From a bacterium BMS3Bbin13 (GTDB lineage Bacteria > Pseudomonadota > Gammaproteobacteria > 21-64-14): a DNA stretch of 64,000 bases. The translations under genes and the position numbers were made by a program. Positions within the stretch are counted from its first letter, which is position 1, and every line of letters starts with the position of its first letter. The stretch spans positions 1-64,000 of the forward strand of contig BDTW01000042.1 of the NCBI GenBank assembly GCA_002897735.1, written 5' to 3'. Positions 24,319-36,843 of the stretch are shown here, piece by piece. The notes below the pieces were generated by a model, which ran no database searches, had not been told where the DNA came from, and saw nothing but the letters and a program-made list of their open reading frames with translations.

Positions 24319-25113
24319 TCAGCCCGTCTCCAGGCCGGCGCCTACGCCGACGATGTTATACCCCGAGTCGACGTACAGGATGTCGCCGGTGATCCCCGCG
24401 GCCAGGTCGGAGCACAGGAAAGCGGCCGCGTTGCCCACGTCTCCGATGGTTACGTTGCGACGCAGGGGTGCGCTGCGCTCGGCGTAGTCGAGGAGGCGAC
24501 GGAAGTCGCTGATCCCCGCCGCGGCCAGGGTCTTGATGGGGCCGGCGGAGATTGCGTTGACCCGAATGCCTTCCGGGCCGAGGCAGTTGGCCAGATAGCG
24601 GACGTTGGCCTCCAGGCTGGCCTTGGCGAGGCCCATCACGTTGTAGTTGGGCATCGCCCGCTGGGAGCCCAGATAGCTCAGGGTGAGCAGCGCGCCGTTG
24701 CGGTCCTGCATCATGTTGCGCCCCGCCTTGGCGAAGGCCGCGAAGCTGTAGGAGCTGATATCGTGGGCGGTGCGGAAACCTTCGCGGGTCACGCCGTCCA
24801 GATAGTCGCCCTGCAACTGCTCGCGCGGGGCGAATGCAACCGAATGGACGATGATGTCCACGTGATCCCAGTAGTCATCGAGGCGCTCGAAGGCGGCCTC
24901 GATCTCCTCGTCGCTGCCGACGTCGCAGGGAATGGTGATGTCCGAGCCGCATTCGCCGGCGAGTTTCTCGGCGCGGTCCCGGAGTTTCTCCCCCTGGTAG
25001 GTGAACGCGAGTTCCGCCCCTTCGCGGCGCATCGCCTGCGCGATGCCCCAGGCGATCGAGCGATTGCTGGCGAGCCCGGCGATCAAGGCGCGTTTTCCGG
25101 TCAGCAGTGCCAT
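24319..25113 (-). CDS. fabI: Enoyl-[acyl-carrier-protein] reductase (NADH) FabI
   Basis: FabI carries out the last reductive step of each fatty-acid elongation round in the cytoplasm. The 264-residue protein starts [20 protein letters not shown], with the nucleotide-binding pattern [14 protein letters not shown] of FabI-type short-chain dehydrogenases. The catalytic Tyr/Lys region ([13 protein letters not shown]) is present, as is the upstream Tyr in [13 protein letters not shown]. The start is ATG at 25113; the 94 residues added by the track's ORF are non-native sequence. It is transcribed opposite to ppiD and to the downstream ABC operon. Confidence 0.97.
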   Translation of the reverse strand: MALLTGKRALIAGLASNRSIAWGIAQAMRREGAELAFTYQGEKLRDRAEKLAGECGSDITIPCDVGSDEEIEAAFERLDDYWDHVDIIVHSVAFAPREQLQGDYLDGVTREGFRTAHDISSYSFAAFAKAGRNMMQDRNGALLTLSYLGSQRAMPNYNVMGLAKASLEANVRYLANCLGPEGIRVNAISAGPIKTLAAAGISDFRRLLDYAERSAPLRRNVTIGDVGNAAAFLCSDLAAGITGDILYVDSGYNIVGVGAGLETG

Positions 25114-25288
25114 GTCGTATCCCCTGCTGCGCGCGCGAGCGCTGCACCCGCGCGGCGGGATTTGGATGAGCGGTTCGTAGTGCGGTAAGGTACCGGAAAT
25201 CCATGCATTGGGAAAGGGGCGCCGGCATGCGCAATCCGGCTTCGGAGCGAACGGCGGTATCGCACCGCGGAGCGCGCGGCGCACACGC

Positions 25289-27499
25289 ATGATGCGTGGC
25301 GTTCGGGTTATGCGCCGACGGTCGCGGTATCCCGTCCGGCGTGGGGCGGCGGTGTTGTGGATCCTGGTTGCGTTGTCGCTCGTCGGTTGCAACAAGACGC
25401 CGTGGAACGATCCGTATCCGGCCGCCGACGCCCGGGCGAATGTGCTCTACAGCGCGTTCTCCGAACGCCCCAAGCACCTGGACCCGGCGCGCGCCTACAG
25501 CGCCAACGAGTACGAGTTCATCGCCCAGGTCTACGAGCCGCCGTTACAATACCAATACCTGGATCGTCCCTACCGCCTGGTCCCGTTGAGCGCCGCGGCC
25601 ATGCCCGAGGTGACCTACCTGGATGCGTCCGGGAAGCGCCTGCCCGCCGATACGCCGGCGCGACGCATCGCCTACACCGTGTACCGGATCCGTATCCGGT
25701 CCGGTATCCGCTATCAGCCGCACCCGTGCTTCGCCCGCGATCGGCGCGGGCGTCCCCTGTACCTCGACCTCAAGCCCGGCGCGCTCGACGGGATCCGCAC
25801 TCTCGCGGATTTCCCGCACACCGGGACCCGGGAACTGGTGGCCGCCGATTTCGTCTACGAGATCAAACGCCTCGCCGATCCGCGCCTGCACTCGCCCATC
25901 TTCGGTCTGATGAGCAGGTACATCGTCGGGCTCAAGGGGCTGCGGGCGCGACTGGTCGAGGCGCGGCGCACCGACCCCGACGGCTATCTCGACCTCGCGC
26001 ACTATCCGCTCGCCGGGGCGCGGGTCATCGACCGCTATACCTATCGCATCGAGATCCACGGCAAGTACCCGCAGTTCCGTTACTGGCTCGCGATGCCGTT
26101 CTTCGCGCCGGTGCCGCCGGAGGCCGCGCGCTTCTATTCACAGCCGGGAATGGCGCAGCGCAACATCACGCTCGACTGGTATCCCGTCGGCACCGGCCCC
26201 TACATGCTCACCGAGAACAATCCGAACCGGCGCATGGTCCTCAGTCGCAATCCGAATTTCCATCACGAGACCTATCCGCGGCACGGTGCGCCGGGCGATG
26301 CGGCGCAGGGGCTGCTGCACGACGCCGGGCGTCCGCTGCCGTTCGTCAACCGGGTCGTGTTCAGCCTGGAGAAGGAGAGCATCCCCTATTGGAACAAGTT
26401 TCTTCAGGGCTACTACGACATGTCGGGGATCTCCTCGGGCAGCTTCGATCAGGCGGTGCAGGTGGGGGCGCAGGGTCAGGAGAGTCTCACCCCGGCCATG
26501 CGTGCGAAGGGGATGCGCCTGCGCACCAGCGTGGTCCCCGCGATTTACTATATGGGGTTCAATATGCTTGACCCCGTCGTGGGCGGCCGCTCCGAGCGGG
26601 CCCGTGCGCTGCGCGAGGCGATCTCGATCGCCGTCGATTACGAGGAGTACATCGCCATCTTCCGCAACGGTCGCGGGATCGCCGCCCAGGGGCCGATCCC
26701 CCCCGGGATCTTCGGCCATCGTGCGGGACGCGCGGGGATCGACCCGTATGTCTATGATTGGGTCGACGGGCGTGCCCGACGCAAGCCGATCCGCGCGGCC
26801 CGCGCGCTGATGGCGCGCGCCGGATACCCGGGCGGTGTGGACCGTCATACCGGCGAGCCGCTGATCCTGTACCTGGACAGCGCCTCCTCCTCGGGCCCCG
26901 ACCAGCAGGCGCTGCTCGACTGGTACCGCAAGCAGTTCGCGAAGCTCGGCATCCAGCTCGTGGTGCGGAGCACGTTCTACAATCGCTTCCAGGACAAGAT
27001 GCGCAAGGGGACGGAGCAGATCTTCCTGTGGGGTTGGAACGCGGACTATCCGGACCCGGAGGATTTTCTGTTCCTGCTCTATGGTCCCAACGGCAAGGTC
27101 GAGCACGGGGGCGAGAACGCCTCGAACTACGAGAATCCGAAATTCGACCGCCTGTTCGAGCGCATGAAGGACATGGACGACGGCCCGGTGCGCCGGGCGA
27201 TCATCGAGCGCATGCTGCGCATCGCCGACCGCGACGCACCCTGGGTCTGGGGCTTCTATCCCAAGGAGTTTCGGCTCTACCAGGCCTGGGATTACAACGT
27301 CAAACCGAACCCGATGGCCAACAACTCCCTCAAGTACCTGCGCATCGATCCGGGACGGCGCGCCCGGTTGCGTCGGCGCTGGAATCGCCCGGTCCTGTGG
27401 CCGCTGCTCGCGGGCATTGTGCTGATGGGGCTGTTCATCGTTCCGGCCGCGGTCTCCTACGCGCGTAAGGAACATCGGCGCCCCGCGCAACGCAGCTGA
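25289..27499 (+). CDS. Peptide ABC transporter, substrate-binding lipoprotein (family 5, YejA-like)
   Basis: A basic N-terminus and hydrophobic stretch end in the lipobox [10 protein letters not shown], so the mature protein should be a lipoprotein. The body is an extracellular solute-binding protein of family 5 ([35 protein letters not shown]). At about 736 residues it is longer than usual (500-600). Its C-terminus has a further hydrophobic helix, [17 protein letters not shown], so it may be anchored at both ends, which is unusual for this class. ATGs at 25289, 25292 and 25310 are all possible starts. It heads a four-gene operon with two permeases and an ATPase, and probably binds oligopeptides. 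Confidence 0.88.
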   Translation: MMRGVRVMRRRSRYPVRRGAAVLWILVALSLVGCNKTPWNDPYPAADARANVLYSAFSERPKHLDPARAYSANEYEFIAQVYEPPLQYQYLDRPYRLVPLSAAAMPEVTYLDASGKRLPADTPARRIAYTVYRIRIRSGIRYQPHPCFARDRRGRPLYLDLKPGALDGIRTLADFPHTGTRELVAADFVYEIKRLADPRLHSPIFGLMSRYIVGLKGLRARLVEARRTDPDGYLDLAHYPLAGARVIDRYTYRIEIHGKYPQFRYWLAMPFFAPVPPEAARFYSQPGMAQRNITLDWYPVGTGPYMLTENNPNRRMVLSRNPNFHHETYPRHGAPGDAAQGLLHDAGRPLPFVNRVVFSLEKESIPYWNKFLQGYYDMSGISSGSFDQAVQVGAQGQESLTPAMRAKGMRLRTSVVPAIYYMGFNMLDPVVGGRSERARALREAISIAVDYEEYIAIFRNGRGIAAQGPIPPGIFGHRAGRAGIDPYVYDWVDGRARRKPIRAARALMARAGYPGGVDRHTGEPLILYLDSASSSGPDQQALLDWYRKQFAKLGIQLVVRSTFYNRFQDKMRKGTEQIFLWGWNADYPDPEDFLFLLYGPNGKVEHGGENASNYENPKFDRLFERMKDMDDGPVRRAIIERMLRIADRDAPWVWGFYPKEFRLYQAWDYNVKPNPMANNSLKYLRIDPGRRARLRRRWNRPVLWPLLAGIVLMGLFIVPAAVSYARKEHRRPAQRS

Positions 27500-27513
27500 G
27501 GTATCACGTCGCC

Positions 27514-28491
27514 ATGATCGCCTATATCATCCGCCGGATCCTGTACGCGGTGCCGATCCTCATCGGGGTCAATCTCATCACCTTCGTACTGTTCTTCTCG
27601 GTCAATTCCCCGGACGACATGGCCCGCATGCAGTTGGGGACCAAGCGCGTCACGCCGCAGGCGATCCAAATGTGGAAACACGACCACGGTTACGACAAGC
27701 CGCTGTTGTACAACGCCGCGCAACGGGGGGTGGACAGGTTCACCGATACGATCTTTTTTCAGAAGTCCGTGCGGCTGTTTGCATTCGACTTCGGGCGTTC
27801 GGACAGCGGCCGGGACATCGGTTCCGACATCCGCCAACGCATGTGGCCGAGTCTGGCGATCGCCGTTCCGGTATTCGTGGTCGGTCTGCTTACCAACATA
27901 ACGATGGCGTTGCTGATCGTATTCTTCCGCGCCACGTATCTCGAGGTGTCCGCGGTGGTGCTCAGCGTGGTCTTGATGTCCATCTCCAGCCTCTTCTACA
28001 TCATCGCCGGGCAGTACATCGTCGGAAAGCTCATGCACTTGGTTCCGATCTCCGGCTACGCGGGGGGACTGAGCGCCTTCAAGTTCCTGGTGCTGCCGGT
28101 GGTGGTCGGGGTGATCTCGGGGATCGGATCGGGGACGCGCTGGTACCGAACGATCTTCCTGGAGGAGTTCGGGAAGGACTACGTGCGCACCGCGCGGGCC
28201 AAGGGCCTGTCGGAGCTGCGGGTCCTGTTCCGGCACGTGCTCCAGAACGGCATGGTGCCGATCCTGACCGGCGCGATGGTCATCCTGCCGCTGTTGTTCA
28301 TGGGCAACCTGATCCTGGAGTCGTTCTTCGGCATCCCGGGTCTGGGCAGCTATACGATCGACGCGATTCAGAGCCAGGATTTCGCCATCGTGCGCGCCAT
28401 GGTGTTCCTGGGGTCGGTGCTCTACATCGTGGGGCTGCTGCTCACCGACATCTCCTACACCCTGGTGGACCCGAGGATCCGGCTGCGATGA
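27514..28491 (+). CDS. Peptide ABC transporter permease (DppB/YejB-like)
   Basis: The 325-residue protein starts with the family's first helix, MIAYIIRRILYAVPILIGVN. It has about six membrane segments and the ATPase-contact loop near EEFGKDYVRTARAKGLSE (EAA motif). It is the first of two permease subunits that form the channel. It lies 14 bases after the binding-protein gene and 58 before the second permease, so it is operonic. Family membership is clear; the substrate is inferred from neighbours. Confidence 0.92.
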   Translation: MIAYIIRRILYAVPILIGVNLITFVLFFSVNSPDDMARMQLGTKRVTPQAIQMWKHDHGYDKPLLYNAAQRGVDRFTDTIFFQKSVRLFAFDFGRSDSGRDIGSDIRQRMWPSLAIAVPVFVVGLLTNITMALLIVFFRATYLEVSAVVLSVVLMSISSLFYIIAGQYIVGKLMHLVPISGYAGGLSAFKFLVLPVVVGVISGIGSGTRWYRTIFLEEFGKDYVRTARAKGLSELRVLFRHVLQNGMVPILTGAMVILPLLFMGNLILESFFGIPGLGSYTIDAIQSQDFAIVRAMVFLGSVLYIVGLLLTDISYTLVDPRIRLR

Positions 28492-28549
28492 AGCGCCCGG
28501 CGGGTATCGGGCCGCGGGGACCGGGACGGGTGCCCGGCGCAGGCGCGCC

Positions 28550-29995
28550 ATGGTGAAGCTCGTGTTTCTGTGGACCGATGCGCTGCTCTACGTGCTGGTG
28601 GCCACGGTGCTCCTGTCGGCCTGGTACATACGGAGCCACGAGCACCTGCGGGCGCCGTGGCGCGAGGTCCTGCACAGTCGCCTCGGGGTCGCGGCGATGG
28701 TGGTGCTCGCGGCCTACGTGACGATCGGGCTGCTCGATTCGGTGCACTTCCGGATGCCCGCCGGCGGCCGCGCGGCGGATGGCGCGGAACGCTACTCCGG
28801 GCGGGTGCTGAGCGTACTCGACCTCATCCTGACCCCGCTGCGGACCCACGAGGAGGAGACCTACTCCGCACCGCTCGCCACCCGGCTCTACACGAAGGAG
28901 ACCGTGGAACTCCCGGACGGCAGGGATGTGCGCATCTACCCGCGGCTGCGCTACGGGGGCGCACAGCTCCGCGACCCGGCGCGGGAGCGGATCCCGGATA
29001 TCCTGCACACGGTGCTGCGCGGCGCGGTCTTTGCGTTGGTCTTATGGGCCGCACTCCTCGCCCTGGTCGTTGCGCGGCTCGCGCGCCGGCACCGATGGCG
29101 GGTCTTGCACGCCCTGTACAGGGTGCTGTCCGGGCGTACCGAACACCCCTGGAACGTCGCTCTCTACACGGCCGGGGCGTTGATCCTGTTCGGCTCGGTG
29201 ACCGGGCATCTCGCCGTGCATTATCACGTCTTCGGCACCGACAAGGTCGGCCAGGACGTCTTCTACGAGACCCTCAAGAGTATCCGCACCGGGCTGGTGA
29301 TCGGCACGTTGTCGACGCTCGTGATGTTGCCGCTGGCGATCGTGCTTGGTATCACGGCCGGCTATTTCCGGTCATGGGTCGATGACGTGATTCAATATCT
29401 CTACACCACCCTCAACTCGATCCCCGGTGTGCTCCTGATCGCGGCCGCGATCCTCATGCTCGAGGTCTACATGGCGAATCACCCGCAGAATTTCCAGACG
29501 GTGATCGCCCGGGCCGATCTGCGACTGCTGTTTCTGTGCATCATCCTCGGCATCACCAGTTGGACGGGCCTGTGTCGTCTGCTGCGCGGGGAGGCGTTGA
29601 AGCTGCGCGAGCTGGACTACATACAGGCCGCACAGGCGTTCGGGGTCGGTCATACGAAGATTCTCACGCGCCACATCCTGCCCAACGTGATGCACATCGT
29701 CCTGATTACGGTGGTACTCGATTTCAGCGGGCTGGTGCTGGCCGAGGCGGTACTGACCTACGTCGGTGTCGGTGTCGATCCGACCACCTACAGTTGGGGC
29801 AACATGATCAACGGCGCGCGCCTGGAGCTGGCCCGCGATCCCGTCGTGTGGTGGTCGCTGGCGGCGGCTTTCGTGTTCATGTTCGGTCTGGTACTGTCGG
29901 CCAACCTGTTCGCGGACGCCGTGCGCGACGCCTTCGATCCTCGCTCGGGTACCACGCGGGGACCGGGGTCGGGGCGGCGCGACGTAGGGGCGTAG
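28550..29995 (+). CDS. Peptide ABC transporter permease (YejE/DppC-like) with enlarged N-terminal part
   Basis: The C-terminal 250 residues are a standard binding-protein-dependent permease domain (GTDKVGQDVFYETLKSIRTG at its start; EAA loop LRELDYIQAAQAFGVGHTK). The protein has 481 residues, well above the usual 300-340. The surplus is an N-terminal portion with two further helices and a roughly 90-residue hydrophilic loop (HEEETYSAPLATRLYTKE and neighbours), probably periplasmic. The enlarged loop may fit the enlarged binding protein next door. It abuts the ATPase gene with no spacer. Confidence 0.9.
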   Translation: MVKLVFLWTDALLYVLVATVLLSAWYIRSHEHLRAPWREVLHSRLGVAAMVVLAAYVTIGLLDSVHFRMPAGGRAADGAERYSGRVLSVLDLILTPLRTHEEETYSAPLATRLYTKETVELPDGRDVRIYPRLRYGGAQLRDPARERIPDILHTVLRGAVFALVLWAALLALVVARLARRHRWRVLHALYRVLSGRTEHPWNVALYTAGALILFGSVTGHLAVHYHVFGTDKVGQDVFYETLKSIRTGLVIGTLSTLVMLPLAIVLGITAGYFRSWVDDVIQYLYTTLNSIPGVLLIAAAILMLEVYMANHPQNFQTVIARADLRLLFLCIILGITSWTGLCRLLRGEALKLRELDYIQAAQAFGVGHTKILTRHILPNVMHIVLITVVLDFSGLVLAEAVLTYVGVGVDPTTYSWGNMINGARLELARDPVVWWSLAAAFVFMFGLVLSANLFADAVRDAFDPRSGTTRGPGSGRRDVGA

Positions 29996-32017
<2,022 letters not shown>

Positions 32018-32044
32018 AACCCGCCCACGGGTGGTGGGAAGCGC

Positions 32045-32292
32045 CGGGGTGTGTAGAGCGGGCCTCGGCTCGCGGGCGACATCGGATAATGTAGGCTGAT
32101 GCGCACCCGCAGCGGCGTCGGCCGGGCGAGCCCGGCCCTACGGGTGGGCATGATCGCTGATACGCGCAGGACAGAGCCAGGCCCCGCCGGGGCGGCATCC
32201 TCCTGTAGGGCGGGTCTCGGCCCGCCGGTGACGTCGACGATGCAGGCCGAGGCGGATGCGCACCCGCAACGCCGCCGGCCGGGCGAGTCTAC
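32045..32292. repeat. GC-rich intergenic repeat block, copy 1
   Basis: The block contains hairpin units GGCCGGGCGAGCCCGGCC (32119-32136) and GGGCGGGTCTCGGCCCGCC (about 32206-32224), plus the linker GACAGAGCCAGGCCCCGCC. The same units occur in the same order at 35731-35982. It fills the gap between the convergent ABC operon and mltD, and may also terminate both. Confidence 0.85.
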
Positions 32293-32350
32293 GCGGTCCC
32301 GGCACCATCGGGGGGAGGGGCCGGCGGGCGCTGAACGCGCGCGGGTGTGA

Positions 32351-34027
32351 TCAGATGCTGCTTCCCTGATGGGTGACGTTGACACGCAGGGTCAGTCGCT
32401 GGCCGGGGTGGAGGAGGGCGCCGGAGGAGATCGAGTTCCATTCGCACAACTGCCCGATGGTCACGTTGAAGCGTTGTGAGATCCGCGCCAACGAATCGCC
32501 CCGGCGTACCGTGTAACGGATGATTTGTACCACGGCGAGGGCGTGGGGGAGGCCGGCGGGCATTGTGTAGGCCACTTGGCGCGCCAAGCCGCGTTTCCAG
32601 ATTACGAGCTTGCGCCCGAGGGGCAGCACGTCCCCCGGAGCGAGGCCGTTCCATCGTGCCAGGGCGCGTAACGACACCCCGAAGTTGCGGGCGATCTGCC
32701 ACAGGGTGTCACCGGAGCGCACGACGTGTACCTCCCTGCGCCCGCTACGGGAGACCCGGCGCAACGCCAGGCGGCGCTGACCGGCGCTCAGTCGATAGCG
32801 TGTCAGTGCCTCGCTGGCCACGGGGATCAGCAGGTGGTGCCCGGCTCGAATGCGGTTCCCACGGAGCTTGTTGATATGCCGGAGTACGGTGACCGTGGTG
32901 TGGTAGCGCATGGCGATGACGGACAGGGATTCGCCCGGGCGGATCCGGTAACGGGTCCAACTGACCCGCTCGCGCGGGGGCAGCGCCGCCAGTTTTCCCA
33001 GGAAGGCGACCGCGTCGTCCTTCGGCAGCAGCAGGCGGTGGGGTCCGCCGGGGGCCGTGGCCCAGCGGTTGAATCCGGGGTTCAGCCGGTAGATCTCGTC
33101 CAGCGACAACCCGGACAGTTGCGCCGCCCGGGCGAGGTCGATCTGGGAATGGATCTGGACGACCGCCAGGAAGGGTTTGTCGGGGATCGGCGGCAGCGTA
33201 ATCCCGTAGCGCTTGGGATGGGCGACCAGTTCCCCCAGGGCCAGCAGCTTGGGCACGTAGGCGCGGGTCTCACGGGGCAGGCCCAGATGCCAGAAATCCG
33301 TGGGTCGTCCGAGGCGGCGATTGCGTGCCTGCGCCGCCAGAACCGTGCCCTCTCCGGAATTGTAGGCCGCCAGGGCGAGTAGCCAGTCGCCGTTGAAGTC
33401 GTTCTTGAGCTGGTTCAGATAGTCCAGTGCGGCGCGTGTCGAGGCGTAGACGTCGCGGCGCCCGTCGTACCACCAGTTCTGCTTCAGGCCGAAGCGCCGG
33501 CCGGTGGAGGGGATGAACTGCCACAGCCCGGCGGCGCGACCGTGCGAGTAGGCGAACGGGCGAAAGGCGCTCTCCACCACCGGCAGCAGCGCGATCTCGC
33601 TGGGCATGTGACGCGCCTCGACCTCCTGTTGGATGAAGTGGAGGAACGGCTCACTGCGTGCGAATGCACGGTCGATGTACTCGGGGTGGCGGACGTACCA
33701 GTTCAGTTGCGCCTTGATCCGCGCGTTGCCGGGCTCCGGGAGGCTGAGGCCGTCACGGATGCGCACCCAGAGGTTTTCCGGCTCGGCGTGCGCCGGCCCG
33801 GCGGGCGTACGTGCGACGACGCTCGGCAGTGCGGCGTCGAACGCCACGCACACCGGGGTCGGAGCGGGTCGGGTGTGCGGCTCGGCTCTCTCGGCCCGCG
33901 CGGGAGCCGCGGCGGGTGGTTCGGGCGCGACCGCGGGCGGCGGACGCAGGACGCCGCAACCGCCCACTCCGAGCAGGGTGAGCAGCCCGAGGGCGAAGAG
34001 GGTCTCCTTGGCGCCGCGATTGATCAT
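32351..34027 (-). CDS. mltD: Membrane-bound lytic murein transglycosylase D
   Basis: MltD cleaves peptidoglycan glycan strands with formation of anhydro-muramic ends. The 558-residue protein has a lipoprotein signal (LGLLTLLGVGGCG), a lytic transglycosylase domain (about residues 110-270) with catalytic Glu in LLPVVESAFRPFAYSHG and AAGLWQFIPSTGR, and three LysM repeats (about 340-385, 418-460 and 500-545; for example VVRSGDTLWQIARNFGVSL). Three LysM repeats match MltD family variation. It runs opposite to the methyltransferase-rnhA-dnaQ genes. The gloB gene often found beside it is missing. Confidence 0.95.
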   Translation of the reverse strand: MINRGAKETLFALGLLTLLGVGGCGVLRPPPAVAPEPPAAAPARAERAEPHTRPAPTPVCVAFDAALPSVVARTPAGPAHAEPENLWVRIRDGLSLPEPGNARIKAQLNWYVRHPEYIDRAFARSEPFLHFIQQEVEARHMPSEIALLPVVESAFRPFAYSHGRAAGLWQFIPSTGRRFGLKQNWWYDGRRDVYASTRAALDYLNQLKNDFNGDWLLALAAYNSGEGTVLAAQARNRRLGRPTDFWHLGLPRETRAYVPKLLALGELVAHPKRYGITLPPIPDKPFLAVVQIHSQIDLARAAQLSGLSLDEIYRLNPGFNRWATAPGGPHRLLLPKDDAVAFLGKLAALPPRERVSWTRYRIRPGESLSVIAMRYHTTVTVLRHINKLRGNRIRAGHHLLIPVASEALTRYRLSAGQRRLALRRVSRSGRREVHVVRSGDTLWQIARNFGVSLRALARWNGLAPGDVLPLGRKLVIWKRGLARQVAYTMPAGLPHALAVVQIIRYTVRRGDSLARISQRFNVTIGQLCEWNSISSGALLHPGQRLTLRVNVTHQGSSI

Positions 34028-34514
34028 GATGACTCCTTACATCAGCGGCAGGTTACGCCTTGGATTGAATGGCCGGGATACGATCCCGGGGGGGGGCCGT
34101 AACCACACCTTCGCAGGATAGCGGCGGGCAGGGCCGGAGACCGTGTGGTGCGTCACGGGCGCCGTAGCGTCGCCGGTCGGATCCGGGGCGCGGCGGAGAG
34201 ACGATCGGAGTGGCTTGGTCGAGGATGCGGTAGATAGAGTCGCCGGGTTGCGGTGGCCTTCGTCGAACAGCGGCTGCCATTCTGAACGAACGATTGCCCA
34301 TCAGTTTTCCGCTTCCCACTCTTCCGATTGGATTTCCGGCCGGGTTCGGCCGATCCCGGGCCTCTATGGAGGCAGCATCGTGCCAGGATTTTCGCTACAA
34401 ATCAAGCTGGTGGGTAGATTCCGTGTGCTCTGTTCTGAAGCGTGGCACGATCTGTGGGAGAATATGCGCGACGCCCCGGGCGGCGGGAGCGGGACGCGGT
34501 CCCGGGAGACGAGG
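34028..34514. other. Divergent intergenic region between mltD and the methyltransferase; no gene
   Basis: I see no coding sequence here on either strand, and in particular no hydroxyacylglutathione hydrolase (gloB). The ORF track extends the methyltransferase frame through this region, but the translation is not family-like. It should contain promoters for both flanking genes. Confidence 0.5.
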
Positions 34515-35285
34515 ATGCAGCGTCGAGAGGGAATGTCATCCGTTGCTACGGCACAGCGGCTGGAGGCGTGGTACGCGGGCCGCCTCGGCGCTCTGTTGTG
34601 GGAGCAGGAGCGGGCGCAGTTGGAGGCCTCGATTCCCAACCTGTTCGGTTACCACGTAGTGCAGCTCGGCTCGCTCGGGGCCGACCGGGACGATGATTTG
34701 TTGGGGTTGTGTCGCATCCCACACCGCATCGTGCTGGATCCCGTGAGACGCACCGGTATCGGTCTGGTCGCCGCCCCCGATGCGCTCCCGATCACCTCCG
34801 ACAGCGTCGACGCGGTGCTGCTGCCGCACACACTGGAATTCGTGGACGACCCGCATCAGGTCCTGCGCGAGGTCGATCGCGTGCTGGTGGCCGAGGGGCA
34901 CGTGGTCATCCTCGGGTTCAACCCGTGGGGCAGTTGGGGCTGGCGACGGCTGTTCGGCTCGCGCGCCGTGCCCTGGTGCGGGCGTTTCTTCAGCCAGACC
35001 CGAATCCGGGACTGGCTGGCGTTGTTGGGGTTCGATCCGATCGTGGGGCGCGGCTGTTTTTTCCGGCCGCCTTTGGAATACGAGGGCGTGATGCGGCGTA
35101 TCCGGTTTATCGAGTGCCTGGGCCGGCGCGGCGGTTGGTCCTTCCTGGCGGCGGCCTATGTACTGGTGGCGCGCAAGCGGGTGGCGGCCCTGACGCCGAT
35201 ACGTTCGCGCTGGCAGCCGCGCCGCCGGCTGGTCACTGCGGGTCTCGCCAGGCCCTCGGCGCGCGTGGTGAAGCGCGGTGGATGA
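34515..35285 (+). CDS. YafS-like class I SAM-dependent methyltransferase
   Basis: The 256-residue protein has the Methyltransf_11-like core [20 protein letters not shown] and [11 protein letters not shown], followed by the family motif [14 protein letters not shown] canonical GxGxG motif I is not obvious, as in other YafS-type proteins. Its substrate is unknown. The start is ATG at 34515, with GGGAG 6 bases upstream. The 3' end overlaps rnhA by 8 bases. The order mltD, methyltransferase, rnhA, dnaQ is the conserved gammaproteobacterial neighbourhood. Confidence 0.85.
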   Translation: MQRREGMSSVATAQRLEAWYAGRLGALLWEQERAQLEASIPNLFGYHVVQLGSLGADRDDDLLGLCRIPHRIVLDPVRRTGIGLVAAPDALPITSDSVDAVLLPHTLEFVDDPHQVLREVDRVLVAEGHVVILGFNPWGSWGWRRLFGSRAVPWCGRFFSQTRIRDWLALLGFDPIVGRGCFFRPPLEYEGVMRRIRFIECLGRRGGWSFLAAAYVLVARKRVAALTPIRSRWQPRRRLVTAGLARPSARVVKRGG

Positions 35286-35733
35286 GGTGGAGGTCTACAC
35301 CGACGGGGCGTGCCGCGGCAATCCCGGTCCGGGCGGATGGGGCGTGGTGCTGCGCTTCGGCGGGACCGAGAAGACGCTCCATGGGGGGGAGCCGGAGACG
35401 ACCAACAACCGCATGGAACTCACGGCGGCGATCCGCGCCCTGGAGGCGCTCAAGCGCCCGTGCCGGGTACGGCTGACCACCGATTCCGAATACGTGAAGA
35501 AGGGTCTGACCGAGTGGCTGCCGAACTGGAAGCGCCGCGGGTGGAAGACCGCGGCCCGCAAGCCGGTCAAGAACGCGGACCTGTGGCGTCGGCTCGACGC
35601 CGCCGCGGCGCGCCACGAGGTGCGTTGGCATTGGGTGCGCGGCCATAGCGGTCACCCGGAAAACGAACGCGCCGATGCCCTCGCCAATCGGGGCATCGAC
35701 GAGTTGCGCGTGCCCCGCAAATGTGCTTCCTAG
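35278..35733 (+). CDS. rnhA: Ribonuclease HI
   Basis: RNase HI removes RNA from RNA-DNA hybrids. The 151-residue protein has all catalytic elements: Asp in [17 protein letters not shown], Glu in [14 protein letters not shown], Asp in [10 protein letters not shown], and the His/Asp pair in [17 protein letters not shown]. The basic handle ([18 protein letters not shown]) is present. The start is GTG at 35278, inside the methyltransferase gene; no better start exists in frame. Confidence 0.97.
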   Translation: MDEVEVYTDGACRGNPGPGGWGVVLRFGGTEKTLHGGEPETTNNRMELTAAIRALEALKRPCRVRLTTDSEYVKKGLTEWLPNWKRRGWKTAARKPVKNADLWRRLDAAAARHEVRWHWVRGHSGHPENERADALANRGIDELRVPRKCAS

Positions 35734-35982
35734 GGCGGGCCTCGGCCCGCCGGGTACGTCGAGGGACCCGGCCGCGCCATGTGCGCGCTTCCGCGTCGTC
35801 GGCCGGGCGAGCCCGGCCCTACGGGTGGGCACGATCGTTGATAGGCGCAAGGACAGAGCCAAGCCCCGCCGGGGCGGCATCCTCCTGTAGGGCGGGTCTC
35901 GGCCCGCCGGCGACGTCGATGATGCAGGGCCGAGGCTGATGTGCATTCGCAGCGTCGTCGGCCGGGCGAGCCCGGCCCTACC
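35731..35982. repeat. GC-rich intergenic repeat block, copy 2
   Basis: The hairpin units GGGCGGGCCTCGGCCCGCC and GGCCGGGCGAGCCCGGCC, the linker GACAGAGCCAAGCCCCGCC, and a second pair of units repeat the order seen at 32045-32292. The block occupies the gap between rnhA and dnaQ and begins at the rnhA stop. Confidence 0.88.
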
Positions 35983-36045
35983 AAACACCGCCGATGCTCT
36001 GGGAACCCGCCGGGACCCGATCATTGCCATAGGAGACCGCACGCC

Positions 36046-36768
36046 ATGCGCCAGATCGTCCTCGATACCGAAACCACCGGACTGGAGCCCGAGCAGGGCC
36101 ACCGCATCATCGAGATCGGCTGCGTGGAGTTACTCAACCGTCGTCCGACCGGAAACAACTATCATCAATACCTGCAGCCCGATCGCGGGATCGACGAAGG
36201 GGCGCGCGAGGTCCACGGCATCGACCTCGACTTTCTCGCCGACAAGCCGCGCTTCGGCGACGTCGCCCGGGAACTGACGGACTACCTCCGCGGCGCCGAG
36301 CTGATCATCCACAACGCCCCGTTCGATACTGCGTTCCTCAATGCGGAGCTGCGCCGGTTGGGGTCGGAGTGGGAGCTCATCGAGGGGCACTGCACGGTCC
36401 TCGATACCCTGGCGCTGGCGCGCCGGCTCCATCCCGGGCAGCGCAACAGTCTCGACGCCCTGTGCAAACGCTACGGGATCGACAACTCGCAGCGTACCCG
36501 GCACGGCGCGCTGCTGGATGCGGAGATCCTCGCCGACGTCTACCTTGCCATGACCGGGGGGCAGGCGGCGCTGTCGCTGGAAGAGGACGCCGAGCAGCCC
36601 GGGCGAACCGCCGCGGCCACCGTCCGTGCGGTCGAGGGTGCCCGCGGGCGCCTGCGCGTGGTGCACGCCGATGCCGCCGAGCGCGCCGCTCATGAACGGT
36701 ATATGGAGGTGTTGGACGATGCGTGCGGTGCGCCCTGCGTCTGGCGGTCCCCGGACGCAGAGTCGTAG
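36046..36768 (+). CDS. dnaQ: DNA polymerase III epsilon subunit (3'-5' proofreading exonuclease)
   Basis: The 240-residue protein contains the DEDDh exonuclease motifs: Exo I VLDTETTGLEPEQGHRIIEI, Exo II IHNAPFDTAFLNAEL and Exo III HGALLDAEILADVY. It corrects replication errors in complex with the alpha subunit. The C-terminal tail for alpha binding is present. The start is ATG at 36046 (MRQIVLDTETTG). The track's extra 35 N-terminal residues are translated repeat DNA. Confidence 0.97.
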   Translation: MRQIVLDTETTGLEPEQGHRIIEIGCVELLNRRPTGNNYHQYLQPDRGIDEGAREVHGIDLDFLADKPRFGDVARELTDYLRGAELIIHNAPFDTAFLNAELRRLGSEWELIEGHCTVLDTLALARRLHPGQRNSLDALCKRYGIDNSQRTRHGALLDAEILADVYLAMTGGQAALSLEEDAEQPGRTAAATVRAVEGARGRLRVVHADAAERAAHERYMEVLDDACGAPCVWRSPDAES

Positions 36769-36843
36769 GGATCGGCATCGGCGCGTGCCGACCGATCCGC
36801 CGCGCTCGGGGCCGGCCCGGTCCGCCGGCCTCGCCGGTACCGT

